Source: Bacteroides oleiciplenus YIT 12058
GTDB taxonomy: Bacteria > Bacteroidota > Bacteroidia > Bacteroidales > Bacteroidaceae
DNA: 64,000 nt
Direction of reading: 5' to 3'
Assembly (NCBI RefSeq): GCF_000315485.1
Contig: NZ_JH992941.1
Location: 558,001 to 622,000 of the forward strand
A model generated the notes under the pieces. It was not told where the DNA came from. It was given only the letters and a program-made list of their open reading frames with translations, and ran no database searches. Below are positions 1-10,665 of the stretch, piece by piece (positions within the stretch are counted from its first letter, which is position 1; each line of letters opens with the position of its first letter). The translations under genes and the position numbers were made by a program.

Positions 1-1124
1 CCGAATTGGCGTACTTCCGCAATAACGGTTTTGAGATACAGAAGCGTGCCCAGGTTTTGGGAACCATCACCCATAGCAGCAAAGGTTTGTGTGTTGCCGG
101 AACACATGGGAAGACTACTACCAGCACAATGGCTGCCCACCTGCTTCATCAATCGCACGTAGGTTGCACCGCTTTTCTCGGAGGCATCTCCAAAAATTAC
201 GAAACGAACCTGTTGTTGTCACAATCCAGCCCTTACACAGTTATAGAGGCTGACGAATTTGACCGTTCGTTCCATTGGTTATCACCTTATATGAGTGTGA
301 TTACTGCTACCGACCCCGACCATCTGGATATCTACGGCACAGAAGAGGCTTATCTGGAAAGTTTCCGTCACTACACTACCCTTATTCAACCGGGCGGTGC
401 ATTGATTATACATAAGGATATTACCCTGAAACCTGATGTACAATCCGGCGTAAAGGTCTATACCTACGCCCGCACCGAAGGTGATTTCCATGCCGAGAAT
501 ATCCGTATCGGAAACGGTGAGATATTCATCGACTTCGTGGCGCCCGATACACGTATCAACGATATTCAGTTAGGTGTCCCCGTCAGCATCAATATTGAGA
601 ACGGCGTGGCAGCTATGGCACTCGCCCACCTCAGCGGCGCTACCGACGAAGAAATCAAACGTGGCATGGCGAGTTTCCGGGGTGTGGACCGTCGCTTCGA
701 CTTCAAAATAAAGAATGACAAGGTCGTATTCCTGAGTGACTATGCCCACCATCCTGCCGAAATTGCACAAAGTGTAAAGTCTATCCGTGATTTGTATCAG
801 GACAAGAAGATTACAGCTATCTTCCAGCCGCATCTCTATACCCGCACCCGCGACTTCTACAAGGAATTTGCCGCTAGCCTGTCATTGCTCGACGAAGTTA
901 TCCTTGTGGACATTTATCCGGCACGTGAGCAACCCATTCCCGGCGTCACCAGCCAATTGATATATGACAATCTGCGTCCGGGTATCGAGAAATGCATGTG
1001 CAAAAAAGAAGAGATACTAAACCTGCTCTCTCAGAAGCAAATTGAAGTGTTGATTACATTAGGTGCCGGAGATATAGACAACTACGTCCCTGAAATCACA
1101 AAGCAACTGAGTATTGAAAATTAA
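1..1124 (+). CDS. murC: UDP-N-acetylmuramate--L-alanine ligase, 5' end outside window
   Basis: Cytoplasmic Mur ligase that joins L-alanine to UDP-MurNAc with ATP in peptidoglycan precursor synthesis. The reading frame is open to the left edge (codon GAA at 3-5 precedes the TTG that would otherwise look like a start), so the N-terminal Rossmann part is missing. The visible part holds the ATP-binding loop GTHGKTTTST, the central-domain stretch EADEFDRSF, and the C-terminal HHPAEI motif. About 373 residues are visible, against roughly 460 in the whole family. It is followed after 25 bases by ftsQ, the usual order in Bacteroidetes division clusters, so it is most likely co-transcribed with ftsQAZ. 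Confidence 0.95.
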   Translation, partial: ELAYFRNNGFEIQKRAQVLGTITHSSKGLCVAGTHGKTTTSTMAAHLLHQSHVGCTAFLGGISKNYETNLLLSQSSPYTVIEADEFDRSFHWLSPYMSVITATDPDHLDIYGTEEAYLESFRHYTTLIQPGGALIIHKDITLKPDVQSGVKVYTYARTEGDFHAENIRIGNGEIFIDFVAPDTRINDIQLGVPVSINIENGVAAMALAHLSGATDEEIKRGMASFRGVDRRFDFKIKNDKVVFLSDYAHHPAEIAQSVKSIRDLYQDKKITAIFQPHLYTRTRDFYKEFAASLSLLDEVILVDIYPAREQPIPGVTSQLIYDNLRPGIEKCMCKKEEILNLLSQKQIEVLITLGAGDIDNYVPEITKQLSIEN

Positions 1125-1149
1125 GAATAATGTAAATTATAAATAGCCC

Positions 1150-1890
1150 ATGTTCAAACGAATTCTATTGTCCATCGTCCTGCTGCTCATCATCGCCTAT
1201 CTGGTGGTGGCTATCACGGCTTTCAACCGGAAGCCTGCCGGTCAGGTGTGTCATGACATGGAATTGGTTATCAAAGATACAGTTTATGCCGGCTTTATCA
1301 CCAAGAAGGAAGTGACGGACATATTGGAAAAAAAAGGTATCTACCCCGTCGGCAAACCAATGGACCGTATTCGCAGCAAAACACTGGAAAAGGAACTTGC
1401 CAAACATCCGCTCATCGACGAAGTGGAATGTTATAAGACCCCCAGCGGAAAACTTTGCGTGGAAGTCAGCCAGCGAATCCCCATCCTGCGAGTGATGAGT
1501 GCTAATGGCGAAAACTACTATCTGGACAACAAAGGAACGGTGATGCCGCCCGATGCAAAGTGCGTCGCCCACCTCGCCATCGTGACCGGAAGAGTAGAAA
1601 AGTCGTTTGCCATGAGGGATTTATATAAGTTTGGTGTATTTTTGCAGAATAATAAGTTCTGGGACGCACAGGTTGAGCAGATACATGTGCTGTCCGACAG
1701 GAATGTTGAATTAGTGCCGCGCGTAGGCGACCATATCATCTACCTCGGCAAACTGGATGGCTTCGAGCGTAAGCTCGACCGGGTGAAGGCCTTCTACGAA
1801 AGAGGATTAAATAAGGTAGGATGGAACAAATATTCCCGCATCAGCGTTGAATTTAGTAACCAGATTATCTGTACAAAACGAGAAAAATAA
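1150..1890 (+). CDS. ftsQ: cell division protein FtsQ
   Basis: Single-pass inner-membrane divisome protein that links early and late division proteins. The 246-residue product starts with a short positive segment and one hydrophobic helix (residues about 4-24, ILLSIVLLLIIAYLVVAITAF), followed by a periplasmic POTRA-like and FtsQ domain. Sequence identity to the family is modest, as is normal for FtsQ, and the call rests strongly on position between murC and ftsA. The ATG at 1150 gives a sensible membrane topology. Gap to ftsA is 18 bases, so it is in the same operon. Confidence 0.9.
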   Translation: MFKRILLSIVLLLIIAYLVVAITAFNRKPAGQVCHDMELVIKDTVYAGFITKKEVTDILEKKGIYPVGKPMDRIRSKTLEKELAKHPLIDEVECYKTPSGKLCVEVSQRIPILRVMSANGENYYLDNKGTVMPPDAKCVAHLAIVTGRVEKSFAMRDLYKFGVFLQNNKFWDAQVEQIHVLSDRNVELVPRVGDHIIYLGKLDGFERKLDRVKAFYERGLNKVGWNKYSRISVEFSNQIICTKREK

Positions 1891-1908
1891 ATAAATAGGA
1901 ATATATCT

Positions 1909-3333
1909 ATGGCAACAACAGAATTTATCGCCGCTATTGAGTTGAGTTCTTCCAAGATTTCCGGCATTGCAGGAAAGAAGAACAGTGACGGAAGCATACA
2001 AGTGCTGGCTTATGCGCGTGAGGATGCCGCTTCTTTTATCCACAAAGGCGTCATCTATAACATTGATAAGACCGCACAGGCATTGACTTCCATCATCAAC
2101 AAGCTGGAAAGTCAGTTGAACAACTCCATTGCCAAAGTATATGTAGGCATCGGCGGACAGTCATTGCGCACAGTAAAGAATGCGGTAAGCCGTGTGCTCG
2201 AAGAAGAAGGGATTATCTCGCAAGAGTTGGTAGACGCAATCAGTGACGAAAACCTCGAAGTTCCCTTGATGGATATGAGCGTGCTGGATGTCGCCCCGCA
2301 AGAATATAAGATAGACAATAATCTCCAGGCTGACCCTGTAGGAGTGGCAGGTAAACGTATTACGGGAAACTTCCTGAACATCGTGGCGCGTGCCTCCCTC
2401 AAGAAGAACCTGGAACACAGCTTTGAACAGGCCAAAGTGGAAATAGCCGATTTGCTCATCGCCCCGATAGCCCTGGCAAACGCCGTACTGACAGAAAGCG
2501 AGATGCGCTCGGGTTGTGCATTGGTTGACTTCGGTGCAGATACCACTACTATTTCGGTATACAAGAACAATATACTCCGCTTCCTTAGTGTACTGCCATT
2601 GGGTGGAAATAACATCACCCGTGACATCACTTCCCTGCAAATGGAAGAATCGGAAGCCGAGCAGTTGAAACTGAAATACGGCGATATGCTTTATGAGGAA
2701 GAAGAGACTGAAACTCCTGCCGTTTGCTTGCTGGAAGACGGCCGTAGCATCGAGCTCAGCGTATTGAACGACATCATCGATGCCCGTGCCGAAGAAATCC
2801 TTGCCAACGTATGGAATCAATTGCAACTTTCAGGATACGAAGACAAGCTATTGTCCGGTGTCATCTTCACCGGTGGCGGCGCCAACCTGAAGAATCTGGA
2901 AGAAGCATTCCGCAAACGCAGCAAAGCCGAAAAGGTGAAAACGACGAAGTTCATCCATAACACCATATATGGCTTTGGCGATGTATTGAAGAAAGACGGA
3001 ATACAAAACACTTTACTCGGACTACTTGCCTCAGGAAGTGAGAATTGCTGCCTGCAAGAAGTGAAACCTACGCCTGTAGTTCCCCCTACTCCTCCCAAGC
3101 CTGCTGATATGTTCGGCAACGACGAAGCCCTGAAAGAACAGGAAGCTGCCGCCCGTGCCGCCAAAGCCCAGCGCGATAGAGAAGAGAAGGAACGCCGCGA
3201 ACGGGAACGCAAAGAAAAAGAACGTAAAGAAAAAGAAGAGAAGAAGAAAAAGAAGAAAGAAGGTCCCGGTTGGTTTGAAAAGACCTTCAACAAACTTTCC
3301 AATGAAATCTTCTCGGATGACGATTTGAAATAA
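1909..3333 (+). CDS. ftsA: cell division protein FtsA
   Basis: Actin-like ATPase that anchors FtsZ filaments to the membrane. The 474-residue protein has the actin-fold phosphate and adenosine motifs (ALVDFGADTTTISVY near residue 205, GVIFTGGGANL near 322). After the actin fold (about residue 390) there is a Pro-rich linker and a run of alternating Glu, Arg and Lys about 45 residues long, then a terminal amphipathic segment GWFEKTFNKLSNEIF that is probably the membrane-targeting helix. The charged spacer makes it about 50 residues longer than the E. coli protein. It lies between ftsQ and ftsZ with short gaps (18 and 20 bases). Confidence 0.96.
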   Translation: MATTEFIAAIELSSSKISGIAGKKNSDGSIQVLAYAREDAASFIHKGVIYNIDKTAQALTSIINKLESQLNNSIAKVYVGIGGQSLRTVKNAVSRVLEEEGIISQELVDAISDENLEVPLMDMSVLDVAPQEYKIDNNLQADPVGVAGKRITGNFLNIVARASLKKNLEHSFEQAKVEIADLLIAPIALANAVLTESEMRSGCALVDFGADTTTISVYKNNILRFLSVLPLGGNNITRDITSLQMEESEAEQLKLKYGDMLYEEEETETPAVCLLEDGRSIELSVLNDIIDARAEEILANVWNQLQLSGYEDKLLSGVIFTGGGANLKNLEEAFRKRSKAEKVKTTKFIHNTIYGFGDVLKKDGIQNTLLGLLASGSENCCLQEVKPTPVVPPTPPKPADMFGNDEALKEQEAAARAAKAQRDREEKERRERERKEKERKEKEEKKKKKKEGPGWFEKTFNKLSNEIFSDDDLK

Positions 3334-3353
3334 ACTTAATAAAATAAGGAACT

Positions 3354-4673
3354 ATGGACGATATAGTACAATTCGATTTCCCGACAGACTCACCGAAAAT
3401 CATCAAAGTGATTGGTGTAGGTGGTGGTGGTGGTAACGCTGTGAACCACATGTACCGGGAAGGCATACACGACGTGACGTTCGTTCTGTGCAACACAGAC
3501 AACCAAGCGTTGAAAGAGTCTCCCGTCCCCGTGAAACTACAACTGGGGCGTTCTATCACCGAGGGACTGGGTGCCGGAAACCGTCCCGAACGTGCCCGCG
3601 AAGCCGCCGAAGAAAGCAACGAAGAAATCAAAGCACTGCTGAACGACGGTACGAAAATGGTATTTATCACCGCCGGAATGGGTGGCGGAACAGGTACGGG
3701 AGCCGCTCCTGTCATTGCCCGCATCGCCAAGGAGATGGACATCCTCACGGTTGGTATCGTCACCATACCTTTCATCTTCGAAGGTGAAAAGAAGATTATT
3801 CAGGCACTGGACGGCGTGGAACGTATCGCCCAGCACGTGGATGCCTTACTGGTTATCAACAACGAACGCCTGCGCGAAATATATTCCGACCTTACATTTA
3901 TGAATGCTTTCGGCAAGGCCGATGACACCTTATCCATCGCTGCCAAGAGTATTGCCGAAATCATCACCATGCGCGGAACGGTGAATCTGGACTTTGCCGA
4001 TGTGAAGACCATCCTCAAAGATGGTGGCGTAGCTATCATGAGTACCGGCTTCGGCGAAGGTGAAAGCCGTGTGACGAAGGCTATAGACGATGCCCTGCAC
4101 TCCCCGTTGCTGAACAACAACGACATCTTCAATGCCAAGAAGGTGATGCTGAACGTTTCGTTCTGCGAAAGCTCGGAACTGATGATGGAGGAAATGAACG
4201 AAATCCACGAATTCATGAGCAAGTTCCGCGAGGGCGTAGAAGTTATCTGGGGTGTGGCTATGGACAATACACTGGAAGGTAAAGTGAAAATTACCGTACT
4301 TGCCACCGGCTTCGGTGTGGAAGACGTTCCAGGTATGGACAGCGTACTTGAGAAACGCAGCCAGGAAGAAGAAGAACGCCAGCTTCAACTCGAAGAAGAA
4401 AAAGAAAAGAACAAAGAACGTATCCGCAAAGCATACGGCGAAAGCGCCAGCGGCATCGGAAGCAAGAATATCCGCAAGCGCCGCCACATCTACATCTTCA
4501 ATCCTGAAGACTTGGACAATGCCGACATCATCAGCATGGTGGAAAGCTCACCTACATATCTGCGTGATAAGAGTACTCTGAGCACCATCAAAACCAAAGC
4601 TACCGCTGAGGGACAGATGGCCACGGAAGAAGCACAAGGAGGCGAAGACTTAGGAGGCGTAATCACTTTTTAA
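3354..4673 (+). CDS. ftsZ: cell division protein FtsZ
   Basis: Tubulin-like GTPase that forms the Z ring. The 439-residue protein carries the N-terminal Rossmann glycine loop VGGGGGNAVNHM (about residues 24-35) and the tubulin signature GMGGGTGTGAAPVIA (about 107-121). The T7-loop region NLDFADVKTIL is intact, so it should hydrolyse GTP. A charged, variable linker of about 110 residues (many Glu, Lys and Arg) leads to a C-terminal end GEDLGGVITF, which occupies the position of the conserved peptide that binds FtsA. It is last of the division genes; the YqeY gene follows after 17 bases. Confidence 0.97.
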   Translation: MDDIVQFDFPTDSPKIIKVIGVGGGGGNAVNHMYREGIHDVTFVLCNTDNQALKESPVPVKLQLGRSITEGLGAGNRPERAREAAEESNEEIKALLNDGTKMVFITAGMGGGTGTGAAPVIARIAKEMDILTVGIVTIPFIFEGEKKIIQALDGVERIAQHVDALLVINNERLREIYSDLTFMNAFGKADDTLSIAAKSIAEIITMRGTVNLDFADVKTILKDGGVAIMSTGFGEGESRVTKAIDDALHSPLLNNNDIFNAKKVMLNVSFCESSELMMEEMNEIHEFMSKFREGVEVIWGVAMDNTLEGKVKITVLATGFGVEDVPGMDSVLEKRSQEEEERQLQLEEEKEKNKERIRKAYGESASGIGSKNIRKRRHIYIFNPEDLDNADIISMVESSPTYLRDKSTLSTIKTKATAEGQMATEEAQGGEDLGGVITF

Positions 4674-4690
4674 ATTGAAAATTGAGAAAT

Positions 4691-5140
4691 ATGGATTTAT
4701 TTGAAAGAGTCAGCGAAGACATTAAAACCGCAATGAAAGCCAAAGATAAAGTGGCTCTCAGCACATTGAGAAACATCAAGAAAGTATTCCTGGAAGCAAA
4801 GACTGCTCCGGGAGCCAATGATACCCTGACCGACGACGCTGCATTGAAAATTATGCAGAAGTTGATGAAGCAAGGCAAAGATGCTGCCGAAATCTATATA
4901 CAGCAAGGCCGCCAGGACTTGGCAGACGAAGAACTGGAGCAGGTGAAAGTTATCGAGGTTTATCTGCCGAAGCAGATGTCAGCCGAAGAGCTGGAAGCCG
5001 CCCTAAAAGAAATCATTGCTGAAACCGGTGCTACCGGTGGTAAGGATATGGGCAAAGTAATGGGCGTTGCTTCCAAGAAACTTGCCGGACTTGCCGAAGG
5101 GCGTGCCATCTCTGCAAAAGTAAAAGAATTACTGGGATAA
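4691..5140 (+). CDS. GatB/YqeY domain protein
   Basis: A 149-residue soluble protein of the YqeY family, which resembles the tRNA-binding C-terminal tail domain of the GatB amidotransferase subunit; its own cellular role is not established. The family pattern is clear (DLFERVSEDIKTAMKAKDK at the start, GKDMGKVMGVASKKL near residue 120, small C-terminal GRAISAKVKELL). A TTG nine bases upstream also keeps the frame open, but the ATG at 4691 matches the usual family N-terminus MDLFERV. It is the last gene of the murC-ftsZ run and is followed by a strong hairpin. Confidence 0.9.
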   Translation: MDLFERVSEDIKTAMKAKDKVALSTLRNIKKVFLEAKTAPGANDTLTDDAALKIMQKLMKQGKDAAEIYIQQGRQDLADEELEQVKVIEVYLPKQMSAEELEAALKEIIAETGATGGKDMGKVMGVASKKLAGLAEGRAISAKVKELLG

Positions 5141-5163
5141 CTCCCTGTTTTTATTCTTATTGC

Positions 5164-5211
5164 AAGCCGTGTTTACACAGGAATAACCAAATTCCTGTGA
5201 AAACACGGCTT
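5164..5211 (+). terminator. intrinsic terminator after the division operon
   Basis: Two 21-base arms (5164-5184 and 5191-5211) pair with a single mismatch around a six-base loop AACCAA, and a pyrimidine-rich TCTTTTC follows. It sits 23 bases after the stop of the YqeY gene and should end the murC-ftsQAZ transcript. Confidence 0.85.
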
Positions 5212-5260
5212 CTTTTCGTATTTTCTTGAGTATCATAATTTCTTTTTCAAATACTATCAT

Positions 5261-5268
5261 TATATTTG
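5261..5268 (+). promoter_or_regulatory. -7 promoter box for the PagL-like gene
   Basis: TATATTTG fits the Bacteroides TAnnTTTG box, 59 bases before the ATG at 5328. No clean TTTG is at the -33 distance; a TTTC lies 18 bases upstream. Confidence 0.5.
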
Positions 5269-5327
5269 CCACGCATTTTAAGGGAATATCCCTCATAATA
5301 ATAAAACTAGAACTCTGGCACAATAAT

Positions 5328-6575
5328 ATGAAAAGCAATATAAAGATATGGAAACTGATGGCTCTCGCAGGAGTAATGCTTTTCTTGTCTAACGTTGCTA
5401 ACGCAAAAAGCCGGATACAAGACAACGTGCCGGGCTATAATCCGGACACAGCTTCCTTCGCAAAACGTTTCATCCACAGACTTGGTGTAGAATACCGCCC
5501 CGGGTACATTTTCCAAACCAGTTCTTTCCTGGCAGGAGACAATGCCCAATGGAAACCTTTCGAATGGGGTTATTCCGCCCATCTGAAATATTCATTCCAG
5601 TTCAAGCCCAATACCTGCGCCGACCGCATTTACGGCAGCGCCTATCAAGGCATAGGCGTAGGATACTATGACTTCGGCAGCAAAGAAGAACTGGGAACCC
5701 CACTTGCCATCTATCTCTACCAAGGTGCACGCATTGCCCGCATCACCTCACGGTTATCACTCAATTATGAGTGGAACTTCGGTCTGTCCCTTGGCTGGAA
5801 ACCTTATGATGAATACGAAAACATGCACAATAGCGTCATCGGTTCAAAAGCCAATGCCTATATCAATGCCGGATTGCAACTGAACTGGATGGTTGCGCGG
5901 GAAATCGACCTGATTGCCGGAGTGACAGGTACCCACTTTTCCAATGGTAACACGAAATTTCCGAATGCAGGCCTGAATACCATAGGATTGAAAGTAGGAG
6001 TTGTCTACAACTTCAACAGGCCAAAAGAGGCGCTCACCAAACCCATATATTGGACTCCCGTACCCAAATTTCCGCGCCACGTCAGCTATGACCTGACCCT
6101 ATTCGGTTCGTGGAGGCGAAAAGGCGTATGGGTGGGTAGCGGACAAATCGCTTCACCTGACGCTTATACAGTGCTTGGTTTCAACTTTGCCCCTATGTAT
6201 AATATCGGATATAAGTTCCGCACCGGAGTATCACTGGACGGCGTTTACGATGCAAGTTCCAATGTTTATACTATTCCCGGAAACGGCAATGAGTGCTATA
6301 AACCTGCTTTCCACAAGCAGTTAGCTTTGGGAATCTCCGGACGCGCCGAATACGTGATGCCATACTTTACGGTAGGTGTAGGCATCGGCGCCAACATTCT
6401 GCACGGTGGTGGCGACCTCAAAGGTATCTATCAGGTACTGTCTCTCAAAGTTGAGTTGACCCGCAGTTCCTATCTGCACGTGGGTTATAATTTGAAAAAT
6501 TTCAGTGATCCAAACTATCTGATGTTGGGTATCGGCTTCCGTTTCAACAACAAGTACCCTACTTTCCATCGCTGA
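5328..6575 (+). CDS. PagL-like acyloxyacyl hydrolase / outer-membrane beta-barrel protein
   Basis: A 415-residue exported protein with a signal peptide (MKSNIKIWKLMALAGVMLFL, cleavage near ANA-KS). The body alternates short hydrophobic and polar strands with many aromatic residues, as expected for an outer-membrane barrel. The segment GVTGTHFSNGNTKFPNAGLN matches the His-x-Ser-Asn active-site region of lipid A 3-O-deacylases (PagL family). It is about twice the length of classical PagL, so the second half may form a further barrel or a different domain. The start was placed at ATG 5328 because it begins a clean signal peptide and lies after a -7 box; the 34 codons upstream look non-coding. 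The lipid-A activity is inferred. Confidence 0.7.
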   Translation: MKSNIKIWKLMALAGVMLFLSNVANAKSRIQDNVPGYNPDTASFAKRFIHRLGVEYRPGYIFQTSSFLAGDNAQWKPFEWGYSAHLKYSFQFKPNTCADRIYGSAYQGIGVGYYDFGSKEELGTPLAIYLYQGARIARITSRLSLNYEWNFGLSLGWKPYDEYENMHNSVIGSKANAYINAGLQLNWMVAREIDLIAGVTGTHFSNGNTKFPNAGLNTIGLKVGVVYNFNRPKEALTKPIYWTPVPKFPRHVSYDLTLFGSWRRKGVWVGSGQIASPDAYTVLGFNFAPMYNIGYKFRTGVSLDGVYDASSNVYTIPGNGNECYKPAFHKQLALGISGRAEYVMPYFTVGVGIGANILHGGGDLKGIYQVLSLKVELTRSSYLHVGYNLKNFSDPNYLMLGIGFRFNNKYPTFHR

Positions 6576-6661
6576 TAAGAAGCTCTTCAGAGAGTGCAAA
6601 GTCCCAACAATATCTTATCCCATATCATTAACAAACAGCACCTTACAGTTTCCCACTGGTA

Positions 6662-6841
6662 GGAAACGACAGTTTCAAGCCTTGGGAACGCAAGTTTCCG
6701 GGTGCAGGAAACGACAGTTCCCCCTAATAGGAACGACAGTTTCCTCTTACGGAAACGCGAGTTTCCCTTAATGGGAACTGCAGTGTCTCCTAATGGGAAC
6801 TGTAATTTCCCCTGATGGGAACCACCTCAACCTCGTATAGC
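6662..6841. repeat. 22-base palindromic repeat array (array A)
   Basis: Seven consecutive units of 21-23 bases plus partial ends. Each unit has a 16-base imperfect palindrome like GGAAACGACAGTTTCC and a variable spacer of about six bases (for example AAGCCTT, CTCTTAC, TTAAT). Copies drift away from the palindrome toward the recO side. It fills the gap between the convergent PagL-like gene (stop 6575) and recO (stop at 6862), where I see no ordinary terminator. Confidence 0.85.
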
Positions 6842-6861
6842 GGAGTTACGCTTCATGGATA

Positions 6862-7596
6862 TCAATCAGCATCAAAGAGTTCCTTTAATACTTCAAGAGA
6901 CTTTAGTACAGGAAAATCGGGCAAGTGGAGACGATAATACTCATTCATAATTGTCAGGCAACGTGTGCGTTCCGCACGGTTCATGGCAAAAAGATGCATC
7001 GTTTCATAATTCATGCGCATCAGCATTGTCAATCGCGAAGATTCCTCAGGAAGCACATAGGAAGAGTGAAGTTGCGGACGCAAAGGGGTGAAGCAAGCAT
7101 TCAGCAAATCGAAGTAATCACCTGTTTGATAATCGTCCAGATTAGGATATAGCCCCAGGAAGCGGGAAAGACGCATCAGGAACACCAGATGGAAATTAGC
7201 GAAACTATCACGACACTCGTCCAGCCAGATAATGGAATGCTGCAGATAAGCAAATAGCGGACGGTTTTCCGCCTCCTCACGCACCGCACGGTAAAGGAAC
7301 TCAGCCAGAAACAACGCAATGGCAGATTTATACGGATCGTAAGGAATCGTAGAGAACGGATAGAAAGACTTTGCCTCCTTTATCTTATATAGAGTTGCAT
7401 TCGGAGGGAAATCCGCCTCCATCTCCACCAAAGCCAACGGCTGAAACAACACCGATTTCACCGTAGCTTTCCGCGAACGTGGTATCTTTACAATGAACGA
7501 AGCACGTCCGGCAACCTCCGTATAGATGTCGGCTATAAGAGACGTATCGTTATATTTTAGGGTGCGCAACACAATCCCCAGCGTTTTCTGTAACAT
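6862..7596 (-). CDS. recO: DNA repair protein RecO
   Basis: Recombination mediator of the RecFOR pathway; binds single-stranded DNA and helps load RecA. The 244-residue product starts with the typical N-terminal OB-fold pattern ([26 protein letters not shown]) and continues with the helical domain ([21 protein letters not shown]). I see no Cys4 zinc-binding cluster, which some RecO proteins have. It is encoded alone on the minus strand; array A lies beyond its stop. Confidence 0.9.
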   Translation of the reverse strand: MLQKTLGIVLRTLKYNDTSLIADIYTEVAGRASFIVKIPRSRKATVKSVLFQPLALVEMEADFPPNATLYKIKEAKSFYPFSTIPYDPYKSAIALFLAEFLYRAVREEAENRPLFAYLQHSIIWLDECRDSFANFHLVFLMRLSRFLGLYPNLDDYQTGDYFDLLNACFTPLRPQLHSSYVLPEESSRLTMLMRMNYETMHLFAMNRAERTRCLTIMNEYYRLHLPDFPVLKSLEVLKELFDAD

Positions 7597-7794
7597 CCGC
7601 GTTTACTGTTTTAGTTTCAATCCGGTAACAAAACTACGAAAAAAGGCGGAAAGAGCGAGAACAAAACAAGGAGAAATAAAAAAAAGCAGGTAGTAGAAGA
7701 AAAAATGAAAGCTTTTATCAGACTGATATTCAGATAATAAACAGTAAAAACAGAAAGAATCGCTAGTAATCCCTTCATTTTTTTCTTGTGATTA

Positions 7795-7826
7795 TTTTGT
7801 CAATTCAAAAATAGTCCCTACATTTG
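7795..7826 (+). promoter_or_regulatory. Bacteroides-type promoter for tRNA-Glu and rpsT
   Basis: TTTTG (7795-7799) and TACATTTG (7819-7826) are separated by 19 bases, an excellent match to the Bacteroides -33/-7 consensus. It lies 54 bases before the tRNA. The rest of the 7597-7794 stretch is A-rich and shows nothing I can identify. Confidence 0.85.
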
Positions 7827-7880
7827 CAACCGCAAACGAGAGATAATCTCTCTGCAAGAGCAGAAATGCTCACTAAGGAT

Positions 7881-7952
7881 GGCCCGTTCGTCTATCGGTT
7901 AGGACGCAAGATTTTCATTCTTGAAAGGGGGGTTCGATTCCCCCACGGGCTA
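7881..7952 (+). tRNA. tRNA-Glu (anticodon TTC)
   Basis: A 72-base cloverleaf: acceptor arms GGCCCGT and ACGGGCT, D-arm with GGTTAGGA, anticodon stem CAAGA/TCTTG around loop TTTTCAT (anticodon TTC), and T-arm GGGGGTTCGATTCCCCC. The first pair is G-U and the discriminator is A. CCA is not encoded. It precedes rpsT by 40 bases behind one promoter, so the two are probably transcribed together. Confidence 0.95.
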
Positions 7953-7992
7953 CAATTAAAAAAATAAACGAATTAAAAAAAGATTAGTCGAG

Positions 7993-8247
7993 ATGGCAAA
8001 TCACAAATCATCACTGAAAAGAATCAGACAAGAAGAGACAAGAAGACTTCACAACAGATATTATGGTAAAACCATGAGAAACGCTGTTAGAAAGCTTCGC
8101 TCTACAACCGACAAAGCAGAAGCTACTGCAATGTATCCGGGCGTAACTAAAATGTTGGATAAATTGGCTAAGACCAATGTAATCCACAAAAATAAGGCTA
8201 ACAACTTAAAGTCTAAGTTGGCTCTCTACATTAATAAGCTAGGATAA
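7993..8247 (+). CDS. rpsT: 30S ribosomal protein S20
   Basis: An 84-residue, strongly basic primary 16S rRNA-binding protein. The N-terminus [13 protein letters not shown] and the helical pattern up to [12 protein letters not shown] are typical of bS20. It follows tRNA-Glu by 40 bases and has no separate promoter that I can recognise; a strong hairpin follows. Confidence 0.96.
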   Translation: MANHKSSLKRIRQEETRRLHNRYYGKTMRNAVRKLRSTTDKAEATAMYPGVTKMLDKLAKTNVIHKNKANNLKSKLALYINKLG

Positions 8248-8277
8248 GCTAATTAATATTACACACAAAGATATACC

Positions 8278-8307
8278 GAAAGGTTGGACTTTTCAGTCCA
8301 GCCTTTC
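8278..8307 (+). terminator. intrinsic terminator after rpsT
   Basis: Arms GAAAGGTTGGACT (8278-8290) and AGTCCAGCCTTTC (8295-8307) enclose a four-base loop. The stem is almost perfect (one G-T pair) and lies 30 bases after the rpsT stop. Confidence 0.85.
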
Positions 8308-8422
8308 TGCATTTCCACCCCTCTGTCCCACCCTGATTCCAGCACCTTTCGAAAGAAGCTAAAAAGCTGTAAACGAATGAAATTTATGACTTGGTTTAGT
8401 TTCATATCTCACGATTTTTCAC

Positions 8423-8430
8423 TATATTTG
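8423..8430 (+). promoter_or_regulatory. -7 promoter box for gyrB
   Basis: TATATTTG, 29 bases before the gyrB ATG. A weak TTTC lies 19 bases upstream in place of the -33 TTTG. Confidence 0.55.
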
Positions 8431-8447
8431 CTCTGTTATTTGAATAA

Positions 8448-10421
<1,974 letters not shown>

Positions 10422-10507
10422 AGAAATCAGTGATTAATGATTAACGATTAGTGATTAGTCACTGAATAACTCGTTTTTATTAACCAACCTCACATCTTAC
10501 AACGAAG

Positions 10508-10547
10508 AAGCGCCGGACGGACAGGAGAATCCTGTTGACCGGCGCTT
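10508..10547 (+). terminator. intrinsic terminator after gyrB
   Basis: Outer arms AAGCGCCGG/CCGGCGCTT and inner arms ACAGGA/TCCTGT form a long hairpin followed by TTCTTTTTG. The 10422-10507 stretch before it has short GATTA-type direct repeats (10430-10465). Confidence 0.9.
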
Positions 10548-10555
10548 TTCTTTTT

Positions 10556-10665
10556 GTCTCATGAGATAGAAAAATCCGTCACACGGGACAGATTTTTTCA
10601 TCCCACGGAACGGATTTTTTCAGCTCACGAGATGATTTTTTTCGTCTCATGGAACGGATGCTGTG
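10556..10665. repeat. 22-base repeat array (array B), five exact-length units
   Basis: Five units of exactly 22 bases start at 10556, 10578, 10600, 10622 and 10644. Each has a CAyGrrA core within an imperfect palindrome of about 16 bases (unit 1 contains TCTCATGAGA); units 2-4 then have TTTTTC. The last unit ends one base before the stop codon of the DUF3109 gene at 10666. On the plus strand each middle unit looks like a small hairpin plus T-run. Confidence 0.9.

Noticed and set aside
1165..1572. Long opposite-strand frames inside ftsQ and similar ones under nusA, infB, GH2 and suf genes
   Set aside because: They lie wholly inside well-supported genes and have no recognisable protein features.
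6662..6841. CRISPR array
   Set aside because: Spacers of about six bases are far too short, no cas gene is near, and the repeats are palindromes of low identity.
10430..10465. GATTA-type direct repeats as a CRISPR or binding array
   Set aside because: Units are only 7-9 bases, AT-rich and without spacers; this looks like ordinary low-complexity sequence.
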